Assembly: GCA_903813345.2 (NCBI GenBank)
Contig: CAIIXF020000009.1
Span: 8,428,030 to 8,492,029 of the forward strand
Origin: Owenia fusiformis
Lineage: Eukaryota > Annelida > Polychaeta > Sabellida > Oweniidae
DNA: 64,000 nt
Reading direction: 5' to 3'
Both the position numbers and the translations under genes were made by a program. This document shows, in pieces, positions 45,717 through 56,743 of the stretch (position 1 is the stretch's first letter; each line of letters begins with the position of its first letter). The notes below the pieces were generated by a model. It saw only the letters and a program-made list of their open reading frames with translations, had not been told where the DNA came from and searched no databases.

Positions 45717-46287
45717 TGTAACAAATTTTTAACTTTTTCAAATTCTTATTTTTTCATTTTTGGAGTCCAGTACCGTTTTTAGCACTTCAGACAGTTTAGA
45801 TAGTAGGAAAGTGTTTCCCAGTCACAGTTGACAGCTTATATACTTACATATTAGGTATAGAACACTTTAGGTGTACTGGGAATCGTGTAAACTACTCTTT
45901 TTTGGGAGATTTATTTTGTTTTCGTTTGTGTACATTTTCTCTCCTCCTATTAGAGAGCTCTGTTGACCTACATTCAATTACTCGTTTTTCCTTGCAATTT
46001 CACCATAATTAGAGCCAATGATGATTGGTTTTTGTTATATTTATTTAGTTTATATCTTAATCTAGTTAGTTAATTACAAGATATGTGTTCGTTTTGTGTT
46101 AAACAACGGAGATCGTGACTGCTAGGTGAAGCCAATTATTTTGCAAAAGTTATGTCATCATTGGATCATACTTATTTATTCGGCACTAGTGTTATCCTGC
46201 CTGGGATTCTAGTGACGGGCCAGGTATCAGAGTATTGCATCAGCCCATTGATCACTTGTTAGGTTCGTGTGCAAAACCTGTCTGGGG

Positions 46288-46294
46288 TATAAAT
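46288..46294 (+). promoter_or_regulatory. Probable TATA box of the 5' LTR
   Basis: TATAAAT within GGGGTATAAATACAGAGC, 571 bp into the LTR (same site at 53469-53475 in the 3' LTR). If used, transcription would start near 46320, leaving an R-U5 leader of over 3 kb. Confidence 0.6.
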
Positions 46295-46389
46295 ACAGAG
46301 CACGGATCGCTCCTAGGAGACACGTAGGCAACTTTTCATTGGAACACATCTCCCGTGCCAGTGTTTCATTTGAGGATTGATGAGAAACT

Positions 46390-48030
46390 TAGAAGATTTG
46401 CTGGATCGAGGAACTTTGTCATTTCCAGACATAATTTAGATAACTCCAGCCTGATTGAAGAAATACTGCTGGACCGAGAAACTTTGTCATTTCCAGACAT
46501 AATTTAGATAACTCCAGCCTGATTGAAGAGATACTGCTGGATCGAGGAACTTTGTCATTTCCAGGCATAGTTTAGAATATTCCAGCCCGTTTGATGAAAT
46601 ACTGCTGAACCGAGAAACTTTGTCAATTCCAGGCATAGTTTAGAATATTCCAGCCCGTTTGATGAAATACTGCTGAACTGAGAAACTTTGTCATTTCCAG
46701 GCAAAGTTTTAGAATATTTCAGCCCGATTGAAGAATTACTGCTGGACCGAGAAACTTTGTCATTACCAGACTTAGTTTATATTATTCCAGCCTGATTGAG
46801 AAGGAGTGCCATCAACTTGTATTTTCAGGTGTTATTAAGTAACTTGTTTTTCTATTGTTAACTTGAGAAACTTTGCCATTTTCAAGATCAAGAAACTTAT
46901 TTAGCAATTAATGTTTTTCTATTGTTAACTTGAGAAACTTTGCCATTTTTGAGGTTGAGAAACTTACATTATTATTTTCATAATTTAGTTAACTTGAGAA
47001 ACTTAGCCATTTTTAGATTAATTATATGTCATCAATTTGCTGACAGAAGAAATACTGCTGGACTGAGGAACTTTGCCATTTCCAGACAAAGTTCATAATA
47101 TTCCAGCCTGATTGAGGAACTTTGCTGGATTGAGAAACTCTGTCACTTCCCGACATAGTTTATACAATATTCCAGCCTGACTGAAGAAATACAGCTGGAC
47201 TGAGAAACTCTGTCATTTCCCGACATAGTTGATACAACTCCAGCCTGTTTGAAGGACTCTGCTGGATTGAGGAATATTACAGCCTGATTGAGGAAATACA
47301 GCTGGACTGAGAAACTCTGTCATTTCCCGACATAGTTTATACAATATTCCAGCCTAACTGAAGAAATACTGCTGGACTGAGGAACTTTGCCATTTCCAGA
47401 CAAAGTTCATAATTTTCCAGCCTGATTGAGAAACTTTGCTGGATTGAGAAACTCTGTCATTTCCCGACATAGTTTATACAATATTCCAGCCTGACTGAAG
47501 TAATACTGCTGAACTGAGGAACTTTGCCATTCCCAGACAAAGTTCATACCATTCCAGCCTGATTGAGGAACTTTGCTGGATTGAGAAACTCTGTCACTTC
47601 CCGACATAGTTTATACAATATTCCAGCCTGACTGAAGAAATACAGCTGGACTGAGAAACTCTGTCATTTCCCGACATAGTTGATACAACTCCAGCCTGTT
47701 TGAAGGACTCTGCTGGATTGAGGAATATTACAGCCTGATTGAGGAAATACAGCTGGACTGAGAAACTCTGTCATTTCTCGACATAGTTGATACAACTCCA
47801 GCCTGTTTGAAGGACTCTGCTGGATTGAGGAATATTACAGCCTGATTGAGGAAATACAGCTGGACTGAGAAACTCTGTCATTTCCCGACATAGTTGATAC
47901 AACTCCAGCCTGTTTGAAGGACTCTGCTGGATTGAGGAATATTCAAGCTTGATTGAGGAAATACAGTTGGACTGAGAAACTCTGTCATTTCCCGACATAG
48001 TTTATACAATATTCCAGCCTGACTGAAGTG
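46390..48030. repeat. LTR array 1: degenerate units of about 70 bp
   Basis: Units built around GAGAAACTTTGTCATTTCC, AGACATAATTTAGATAACTC and CCAGCCTGATTGAAGAAATA, with a shorter AACTTGAGAAACTTTGCC variant at 46850-47010. About 20 units with higher-order duplication (47160-47330 recurs near 47620-47800). Repeated in the 3' LTR at 53571-55211. Confidence 0.85.
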
Positions 48031-48129
48031 AGAATAAGTACCAGAAACTTAGCTCATTTGGAGGAGCTGTTGAGGAACTTGGAATATTTTTGCTCAACCT
48101 GGATGACTTAATGGAAACTAAGTACCAGA

Positions 48130-48960
48130 CACTTAGTTATTTAGGAACTACTGGGAATCTTAGGCAGATTCCACATATTGAGGAACCTAGAGGATCTTCA
48201 TCGCTGTTGCCTGTTGGGGACGTTGAATAGTGTCACCCCCGACTTGGATGACTTTGATGGAAACTAAGTACGAGACACTTAGTTTATTTAGGAACTACTG
48301 GGAATCTTAGGCAGATTCCACATATTGAGGAACTTATAGGATCTTCATCGATTTAGAAGCTACTGGGAATCTTAGGCAGATTCCACATATTGAGGAACTT
48401 AAATGATCTTCATCGATTTAGGAGCTACTGGGAATCTTAGGCAGATTCCACATATTGAGGAACTTAAAGGATCTTCATCGATTTAGGAGCTACTGGGAAT
48501 CTTAGGCAGATTCCACATATTGAAGAACTTAGAGGATCTTCATCGATTTAGGAGTTACTGGGAATCTTAGGCAGATTCCACATATTGAAGAACTTAAAGG
48601 ATCTTCATCGATTTAGGAGCTACTGGGAATCTTAGGCAGATTCCACGTATTGAAGAACTTAGAGGATCTTCATCGATTTAGAAGCTATTGGGAATCTTAG
48701 GCAGATTCCACATATTGAGGAACTTAGAGGATCTTCATCGATTTAGGAGCTACTGGGAATCTTAGGCAGATTCCACATATTGAGGAACTTAAAGGATCTT
48801 CATCGATTTAGGAGCTACTGGGAATCTTAGGCAGATTCCACATATTGAGGAACTTAAAGGATCTTCATCGATTTAGGAGCTACTGGGAATCTTAGGCAGA
48901 TTCCACATATTGAGGAACTTAGAGGATCTTCATCGATGTTGCCTGTTTGGGACGTTGAAT
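48130..48960. repeat. LTR array 2: 65-bp units, about ten copies
   Basis: CTACTGGGAATCTTAGGCAG recurs at exact 65-bp steps (48425, 48490, 48555 and on). Each unit holds GGAATC and GATTCC as a small inverted pair, then TTGAGGAACTT and GATCTTCATCGATTTA. Repeated in the 3' LTR at 55311-56141. Confidence 0.9.
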
Positions 48961-49562
48961 AGTGTCACCCCCGACCTGGATGACTTTGATGGAAACTAAG
49001 TACGAGACACTTAGTTTATTTGGGAACTACTGGGAATCTTGGGTAGATTCCACATATTGAGGAACTTTGCCATTTCCAGACTTAGTTTAGATAACTCCAG
49101 CCTGATTGAGGAACTAAGTTGATTCCAGACTTAGTTATTTTATTTCAGGCCAGCTTGAAATTTGCCTTCATTGAGAGACTGTTATTCCAAGGCATAATCA
49201 CTGAAGCTGTAATGAGAGACTGTTATTCCCAGATTTATACCTAACTGAATTGAACAAGTCCAGAGCGCAAGAGACAATTGAGAGTACAAGTATTTTCGTA
49301 TAGAGGACTCTAACATTAGTGCTTCGAAAACTATCATTGCATATCAAGAACTTTTATATAGTGCCTCAGTAACTGAAAACATCTATTTCCATGTATTAAT
49401 TTGATGGGCTATAAATGCCACAATATATGTGTTATATATAAAATTGTATATGAATGTTATGTACAGATTTCCCATGTGTATATTTAACGTATACCCTGAG
49501 ACCCACAGTGACACAGTCTATTAAACAACATCCACACTACCATAATTAGGCTGAATGTTACA

Positions 49563-49581
49563 CTGGTGGCAGTGGTGGGAT
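49563..49581 (+). other. Primer-binding-site position
   Basis: Directly after the LTR, one base precedes TGGTGGCAGTGGTGGGAT. TGG at this position fits pairing with a tRNA CCA end; it partly resembles the initiator tRNA-Met complement but I cannot assign the tRNA. Confidence 0.5.
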
Positions 49582-49619
49582 AACGTGTGAAATCTTATAT
49601 TGCATATTATACGCCTGAA

Positions 49620-52544
49620 ATGGAGCAAGATTCCAATTTGCCACCTCCTCTGGATGTAGAGGGTGTAGGAGATGGTGAACTTGAAAAAACCGTGTTTTTC
49701 AAGAACGACGCGATGGAAATTGACAATCCAGGAGCAGCTGATGCAACTGTACAGGAAATGAGGGATACTAATACACAGAGTGATACTTTGGGAACGGTCA
49801 CTCATTCAGAAGGAGCTAGACCCAAAACTCCAGAAACAGATGTTGAGAAGAGGGGATTACCCAGCTCATGGAGTACAGGGTATTGGACCGGAGGTGTAAT
49901 GATAGATGCCAAAACTCCCTTTGAACTGAGTAATCAGAATGTCGGAGATCCTCCCCGAAGACCGAGATTTCCTTTAACCTCTACTGCCCTAGGCAGGCCG
50001 GCAAGGAGTTTTAGAGAGGAGGACACACTGAGAAAAAATCTCACTATGGTTGAAAGCAAATTTGAGCAAAATATGGATATTTTTAGTGAGACTTTAGTTG
50101 CTCAACAACGACAGATGCAGAAAATAGCAGAGGCCCAACAGAAATGTATGACTCAAGTTGTGGAAACCCAAAAGAAGTTGGTCATAGGACTTACAGAGTC
50201 TCAAAACACTCAAATACACAACATCAATCAAATTGCAGAACAAGTTCGTACTGGTCAGGATCATCAGGAGGCACAATTACAGGGCATGAAGGGTCAGATG
50301 GAAAATTTCCAAAACGCCATGGAGAAATCAATCATCAACCAAATTCAGAGTAACATGCCTGTTGAGTTTCGTACTACTCCAGGAAAGTCACAGACACTGG
50401 ATGATGTTAGTGGTCATTGTAGGTCTGAAACCAGAATTCAGAAGCCTGCAATATCTGTTAGAAGAGATCCTAACCAAACAGAACGGATGCAACCCATCAG
50501 TATGTCTGGAGCCGGTTCCACACAAGCGCCATCAACTTCAGGTGTGAAAAGGCCCTGGAGGTTGCTTCGGCAAGACAGGTTTTGCCAGAGACCTGATACA
50601 GAACTGCCGCCAGATAAGGCAGCAGATTATAATCAACAACCTAAAGATGGAGGGTTAGGTCTGATGGAGGACTGGCTGGAGAGGGGACATGGTGGTGACA
50701 TCCCGACTCATCACTTACCTCAGTATCAAGAAGAACTTGATGATGTCCAGGAGGATATATCGATGAAGGAAACTTTGAGTCCAAAGCATAATAACACTAT
50801 AGAAAGGCCTGGGAAGATGGAGAACGTTAATGATTCTCATCTCTCAACAGAGCTTATTAAGATGTGCTCTCAATTGTGTGCTAAACTCTCCAAAGAGACT
50901 CCGGGAACTTATAGCAAGAGCAGAATCAAACCTGATGTGTATAACGGGAATACACCATGGCAAGACTATAGGGCTTATTTTGAGATCTGCGGGGAAGCTA
51001 ATAAATGGTCTGAGGAAGATAAGAGGCAGTTTCTAGCCACCAGTCTTCGAGGCCCTGCCCAGCAAATGGTATTAGAGATGGGGCAAGATTATACCTATGA
51101 TCAGCTCCTTTTAGCCCTAGAGAAGCGATTCGGTCCTGGTGGAAAGGCGGAGGTCTACGAGGCCGAACTAGTTGGGCGAATCCGAAAGCCCAAAGAGACT
51201 CTACAGACATTGGGCCAGGATGTAAGACGTCTCACTGCTTTGGCCTATCCAGAAATGAGCCGTGCGGCCCAAGATCGTCTGGCTAGACGGAGTTTTGAGC
51301 AGGCCATTTTAGAGGAGGAGATCAGGAGGGCTATCCATGCAAAGGAGTGTAATACTCTCGATAAGGCCATCGAAGTTGCGCTTAAAGAAGAGTCCTACAT
51401 AGAATCAGAAAGAATAAGGAAAGGCCAAAAACCAAAGTTCAGAGTAAACGCCATTGATACTGAGGAAGAGTACTGCAACTCTATAAGTACTCCTGATAAT
51501 AAGGAAGATGTGTTTCAGAAGATGGCTCAAATGGTCAAACAAATGCAACAAGCTGTGCAAGAAACGTGCACCAGAAACCTGGAGAAAATGGTTGACCTGA
51601 TGAAGTTAACCAAATCGGATTCTACAAATAGTGTGAACATGAACAATAGACCTAAGTGTTTTTACTGTCATAAACCTGGACACCGGATCGCTGATTGTTA
51701 TTCAAGGAAGCGTGCCGAAGAGCGAGATAAAGCAGCACAGGAGAGATCTAGCCAGATTGCTACCGTTGAATTTCTATCTCTGCAGGGAAATGGTGTTCAG
51801 TCTTCCAAGGACACTCAGAAGATAGTGGCACATGGCATAGTTTGCGACACCAATGTTTCATTTTTAGTTGACTCTGGAGCCGCTAGCACAATCATGAGTT
51901 CAAAGGTCTACCAGAATATACCTAAATGCAAAAGGCCCCAGCTTAAGCCGCCTAAGAAGACCATTTTGCAAGCAGGTGGGCAACTCTTGCATATGAAGGG
52001 TGTTATACCAGTTAGCTTGAAAATTGACGGGCATGTAGAGAACTTGGAGGTGGTCGTGGCTGATATTCAATTTGAGGGAATTTTGGGCACAGACTTCCTA
52101 GCTGCCTCTGGAGCTGTATTGAACTATCGCCAGTGTAAAATGACTTTTGAACCAGAGAATCCGGGAAGTTTTGATGATCACCAAGTAGACTCAGGAGTGC
52201 CTAAAAATGGAGAGAGTGAAGTAAAACACAGACAGGGAGGTCGACGTGAAAAATTAAGGCCGAGAGACAGATCACCACAACCCAAAGGATCATCTAAGAG
52301 GACAGCTGCGGATCGAACTGATTTTTCAAGTTTCAGAGAGCAGAGACATAACCAGGATAAGAGGTGGTGTAAAGTTCTTGGGTTCCGTGAATCCTACCAT
52401 AGAAATCCTAATCAGGTTGATGAACATAGAACATCTCTAGCTAAAGTCCCTTTAGCCAAAGTTTACAGAGGGAGATATGTGAGGACTTACCCTGAACGTG
52501 ACATAGATGGTGACTGGAGGGACGTTGTTATTCCCCTACAGTGA
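49620..52544 (+). CDS. Retrotransposon Gag-protease polyprotein, 974 aa
   Basis: I start at the ATG at 49620; the frame is open upstream only to a GTG at 49587. From the N-terminus: acidic, Pro-rich leader; a coiled-coil stretch at about 136-242 rich in Gln and Glu heptads; a linker; a capsid-like region at about 437-600 (VYNGNTPWQDYRAYFEICGE, RGPAQQMVLEM, LEKRFGPGGKAEVYEAEL); a zinc knuckle CFYCHKPGHRIADC (680-693, C-X2-C-X4-H-X4-C); and a retropepsin with VDSGAAST (Asp at 751) and ILGTDFLA (about 821). The last 110 residues are very basic, ending near RDIDGDWRDVVIPLQ. No polymerase follows. Gag would form the particle and the protease mature it. The ORF is fully intact, as expected for a recent insertion. 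Confidence 0.93.
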   Translation: MEQDSNLPPPLDVEGVGDGELEKTVFFKNDAMEIDNPGAADATVQEMRDTNTQSDTLGTVTHSEGARPKTPETDVEKRGLPSSWSTGYWTGGVMIDAKTPFELSNQNVGDPPRRPRFPLTSTALGRPARSFREEDTLRKNLTMVESKFEQNMDIFSETLVAQQRQMQKIAEAQQKCMTQVVETQKKLVIGLTESQNTQIHNINQIAEQVRTGQDHQEAQLQGMKGQMENFQNAMEKSIINQIQSNMPVEFRTTPGKSQTLDDVSGHCRSETRIQKPAISVRRDPNQTERMQPISMSGAGSTQAPSTSGVKRPWRLLRQDRFCQRPDTELPPDKAADYNQQPKDGGLGLMEDWLERGHGGDIPTHHLPQYQEELDDVQEDISMKETLSPKHNNTIERPGKMENVNDSHLSTELIKMCSQLCAKLSKETPGTYSKSRIKPDVYNGNTPWQDYRAYFEICGEANKWSEEDKRQFLATSLRGPAQQMVLEMGQDYTYDQLLLALEKRFGPGGKAEVYEAELVGRIRKPKETLQTLGQDVRRLTALAYPEMSRAAQDRLARRSFEQAILEEEIRRAIHAKECNTLDKAIEVALKEESYIESERIRKGQKPKFRVNAIDTEEEYCNSISTPDNKEDVFQKMAQMVKQMQQAVQETCTRNLEKMVDLMKLTKSDSTNSVNMNNRPKCFYCHKPGHRIADCYSRKRAEERDKAAQERSSQIATVEFLSLQGNGVQSSKDTQKIVAHGIVCDTNVSFLVDSGAASTIMSSKVYQNIPKCKRPQLKPPKKTILQAGGQLLHMKGVIPVSLKIDGHVENLEVVVADIQFEGILGTDFLAASGAVLNYRQCKMTFEPENPGSFDDHQVDSGVPKNGESEVKHRQGGRREKLRPRDRSPQPKGSSKRTAADRTDFSSFREQRHNQDKRWCKVLGFRESYHRNPNQVDEHRTSLAKVPLAKVYRGRYVRTYPERDIDGDWRDVVIPLQ

Positions 52545-52885
52545 AGCCCTAACTTGAGAGTTGGGCCTTGAACAAGACATTTAGCATGAATGTAATTTTA
52601 TATTCATACCTAACAATTAGCTGAGAGTTAAAACTGAAAAGGTTTTTGTACATAGTAGTTAGACATTTGTATTAAGTAAATAGTTAGATATTTAGCGTTA
52701 CGTTTTGAGATACCAAAGTTTAATAAGTTTAAGGTACAGAACTTTCATTGTGCATTGTAGATGCAGCTAGTTAACCCCGGGGTTAGGTATATTTGCCAGG
52801 TTATATTTTTAGAAAACGTCTAGTTAGGAAAAATTTGTTATTTTTTTTTGTACTTAGGCTTGGTGTTGTAAACACCAAAATCATT
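52545..52885. other. Short 3' internal spacer of the retrotransposon
   Basis: 340 bp between Gag-protease stop and the polypurine tract. AT-rich, with no ORF; there is no room for pol. Confidence 0.6.
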
Positions 52886-52897
52886 GGATGGGAGGAG
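52886..52897 (+). other. Polypurine tract
   Basis: GGATGGGAGGAG immediately before the 3' LTR, the expected plus-strand primer site for LTR retrotransposon replication. Confidence 0.75.
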
Positions 52898-55800
52898 TGT
52901 AACAAATTTTTAACTTTTTCAAATTCTTATTTTTTCATTTTTGGAGTCCAGTACCGTTTTTAGCACTTCAGACAGTTTAGATAGTAGGAAAGTGTTTCCC
53001 AGTCACAGTTGACAGCTTATATACTTACATATTAGGTATAGAACACTTTAGGTGTACTGGGAATCGTGTAAACTACTCTTTTTTGGGAGATTTATTTTGT
53101 TTTCGTTTGTGTACATTTTCTCTCCTCCTATTAGAGAGCTCTGTTGACCTACATTCAATTACTCGTTTTTCCTTGCAATTTCACCATAATTAGAGCCAAT
53201 GATGATTGGTTTTTGTTATATTTATTTAGTTTATATCTTAATCTAGTTAGTTAATTACAAGATATGTGTTCGTTTTGTGTTAAACAACGGAGATCGTGAC
53301 TGCTAGGTGAAGCCAATTATTTTGCAAAAGTTATGTCATCATTGGATCATACTTATTTATTCGGCACTAGTGTTATCCTGCCTGGGATTCTAGTGACGGG
53401 CCAGGTATCAGAGTATTGCATCAGCCCATTGATCACTTGTTAGGTTCGTGTGCAAAACCTGTCTGGGGTATAAATACAGAGCACGGATCGCTCCTAGGAG
53501 ACACGTAGGCAACTTTTCATTGGAACACATCTCCCGTGCCAGTGTTTCATTTGAGGATTGATGAGAAACTTAGAAGATTTGCTGGATCGAGGAACTTTGT
53601 CATTTCCAGACATAATTTAGATAACTCCAGCCTGATTGAAGAAATACTGCTGGACCGAGAAACTTTGTCATTTCCAGACATAATTTAGATAACTCCAGCC
53701 TGATTGAAGAGATACTGCTGGATCGAGGAACTTTGTCATTTCCAGGCATAGTTTAGAATATTCCAGCCCGTTTGATGAAATACTGCTGAACCGAGAAACT
53801 TTGTCAATTCCAGGCATAGTTTAGAATATTCCAGCCCGTTTGATGAAATACTGCTGAACTGAGAAACTTTGTCATTTCCAGGCAAAGTTTTAGAATATTT
53901 CAGCCCGATTGAAGAATTACTGCTGGACCGAGAAACTTTGTCATTACCAGACTTAGTTTATATTATTCCAGCCTGATTGAGAAGGAGTGCCATCAACTTG
54001 TATTTTCAGGTGTTATTAAGTAACTTGTTTTTCTATTGTTAACTTGAGAAACTTTGCCATTTTCAAGATCAAGAAACTTATTTAGCAATTAATGTTTTTC
54101 TATTGTTAACTTGAGAAACTTTGCCATTTTTGAGGTTGAGAAACTTACATTATTATTTTCATAATTTAGTTAACTTGAGAAACTTAGCCATTTTTAGATT
54201 AATTATATGTCATCAATTTGCTGACAGAAGAAATACTGCTGGACTGAGGAACTTTGCCATTTCCAGACAAAGTTCATAATATTCCAGCCTGATTGAGGAA
54301 CTTTGCTGGATTGAGAAACTCTGTCACTTCCCGACATAGTTTATACAATATTCCAGCCTGACTGAAGAAATACAGCTGGACTGAGAAACTCTGTCATTTC
54401 CCGACATAGTTGATACAACTCCAGCCTGTTTGAAGGACTCTGCTGGATTGAGGAATATTACAGCCTGATTGAGGAAATACAGCTGGACTGAGAAACTCTG
54501 TCATTTCCCGACATAGTTTATACAATATTCCAGCCTAACTGAAGAAATACTGCTGGACTGAGGAACTTTGCCATTTCCAGACAAAGTTCATAATATTCCA
54601 GCCTGATTGAGAAACTTTGCTGGATTGAGAAACTCTGTCATTTCCCGACATAGTTTATACAATATTCCAGCCTGACTGAAGTAATACTGCTGAACTGAGG
54701 AACTTTGCCATTCCCAGACAAAGTTCATACCATTCCAGCCTGATTGAGGAACTTTGCTGGATTGAGAAACTCTGTCACTTCCCGACATAGTTTATACAAT
54801 ATTCCAGCCTGACTGAAGAAATACAGCTGGACTGAGAAACTCTGTCATTTCCCGACATAGTTGATACAACTCCAGCCTGTTTGAAGGACTCTGCTGGATT
54901 GAGGAATATTACAGCCTGATTGAGGAAATACAGCTGGACTGAGAAACTCTGTCATTTCTCGACATAGTTGATACAACTCCAGCCTGTTTGAAGGACTCTG
55001 CTGGATTGAGGAATATTACAGCCTGATTGAGGAAATACAGCTGGACTGAGAAACTCTGTCATTTCCCGACATAGTTGATACAACTCCAGCCTGTTTGAAG
55101 GACTCTGCTGGATTGAGGAATATTCAAGCTTGATTGAGGAAATACAGTTGGACTGAGAAACTCTGTCATTTCCCGACATAGTTTATACAATATTCCAGCC
55201 TGACTGAAGTGAGAATAAGTACCAGAAACTTAGCTCATTTGGAGGAGCTGTTGAGGAACTTGGAATATTTTTGCTCAACCTGGATGACTTAATGGAAACT
55301 AAGTACCAGACACTTAGTTATTTAGGAACTACTGGGAATCTTAGGCAGATTCCACATATTGAGGAACCTAGAGGATCTTCATCGCTGTTGCCTGTTGGGG
55401 ACGTTGAATAGTGTCACCCCCGACTTGGATGACTTTGATGGAAACTAAGTACGAGACACTTAGTTTATTTAGGAACTACTGGGAATCTTAGGCAGATTCC
55501 ACATATTGAGGAACTTATAGGATCTTCATCGATTTAGAAGCTACTGGGAATCTTAGGCAGATTCCACATATTGAGGAACTTAAATGATCTTCATCGATTT
55601 AGGAGCTACTGGGAATCTTAGGCAGATTCCACATATTGAGGAACTTAAAGGATCTTCATCGATTTAGGAGCTACTGGGAATCTTAGGCAGATTCCACATA
55701 TTGAAGAACTTAGAGGATCTTCATCGATTTAGGAGTTACTGGGAATCTTAGGCAGATTCCACATATTGAAGAACTTAAAGGATCTTCATCGATTTAGGAG

Positions 55801-56743
55801 CTACTGGGAATCTTAGGCAGATTCCACGTATTGAAGAACTTAGAGGATCTTCATCGATTTAGAAGCTATTGGGAATCTTAGGCAGATTCCACATATTGAG
55901 GAACTTAGAGGATCTTCATCGATTTAGGAGCTACTGGGAATCTTAGGCAGATTCCACATATTGAGGAACTTAAAGGATCTTCATCGATTTAGGAGCTACT
56001 GGGAATCTTAGGCAGATTCCACATATTGAGGAACTTAAAGGATCTTCATCGATTTAGGAGCTACTGGGAATCTTAGGCAGATTCCACATATTGAGGAACT
56101 TAGAGGATCTTCATCGATGTTGCCTGTTTGGGACGTTGAATAGTGTCACCCCCGACCTGGATGACTTTGATGGAAACTAAGTACGAGACACTTAGTTTAT
56201 TTGGGAACTACTGGGAATCTTGGGTAGATTCCACATATTGAGGAACTTTGCCATTTCCAGACTTAGTTTAGATAACTCCAGCCTGATTGAGGAACTAAGT
56301 TGATTCCAGACTTAGTTATTTTATTTCAGGCCAGCTTGAAATTTGCCTTCATTGAGAGACTGTTATTCCAAGGCATAATCACTGAAGCTGTAATGAGAGA
56401 CTGTTATTCCCAGATTTATACCTAACTGAATTGAACAAGTCCAGAGCGCAAGAGACAATTGAGAGTACAAGTATTTTCGTATAGAGGACTCTAACATTAG
56501 TGCTTCGAAAACTATCATTGCATATCAAGAACTTTTATATAGTGCCTCAGTAACTGAAAACATCTATTTCCATGTATTAATTTGATGGGCTATAAATGCC
56601 ACAATATATGTGTTATATATAAAATTGTATATGAATGTTATGTACAGATTTCCCATGTGTATATTTAACGTATACCCTGAGACCCACAGTGACACAGTCT
56701 ATTAAACAACATCCACACTACCATAATTAGGCTGAATGTTACA
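52898..56743 (+). repeat. 3' LTR, 3846 bp
   Basis: Same start, end, TATA box and arrays as the 5' LTR. Its last five bases also serve as coding sequence for the interrupted amine oxidase on the other strand: TG completes a Leu codon and TAA is the stop. Confidence 0.95.

Larger units (their letters stand above)
45717..49562 (+). repeat. 5' LTR, 3846 bp
   Basis: TGTAACAAATTTTTAAC start, CTGAATGTTACA end. Compared with the 3' LTR (offset 7181) the length is identical, and I found one difference: T at 47414 versus A at 54595. The first 570 bp are non-repetitive with a TATA box; most of the rest is tandem arrays. ORFs at 47407-47607 and 47771-47998 (minus) arise from the arrays. Confidence 0.95.
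45717..56743 (+). mobile_element. Non-autonomous LTR retrotransposon (gag-protease only), 11,027 bp
   Basis: Two directly repeated LTRs of 3846 bp flank a 3335-bp interior holding a primer-binding-like site, one Gag-protease ORF and a polypurine tract. LTRs begin TGTAACA and end TGTTACA. A 4-bp GTAT duplication flanks the whole. There is no reverse transcriptase, RNase H, integrase or envelope; the interior after the protease is too short for them. The retropepsin and zinc-knuckle order, the capsid-like region and the 4-bp duplication suggest Ty3/Gypsy descent, but without pol this is inference. It must be mobilised by an autonomous relative elsewhere. LTRs make up 70% of the element. Confidence 0.93.

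Noticed and set aside
47407-47998. Minus-strand ORFs in the LTR (repeated at 54588-55179)
   Set aside because: They arise from the tandem arrays, with repeated peptide text such as SGNDRVSQS, and have no support as genes.
49587-49619. Upstream start of the Gag ORF
   Set aside because: The first codon there is GTG; the first ATG in frame is at 49620, which I use as the start.
45717-56743. Endogenous retrovirus
   Set aside because: No envelope, no polymerase, and only Gag and protease; best described as a non-autonomous LTR retrotransposon.
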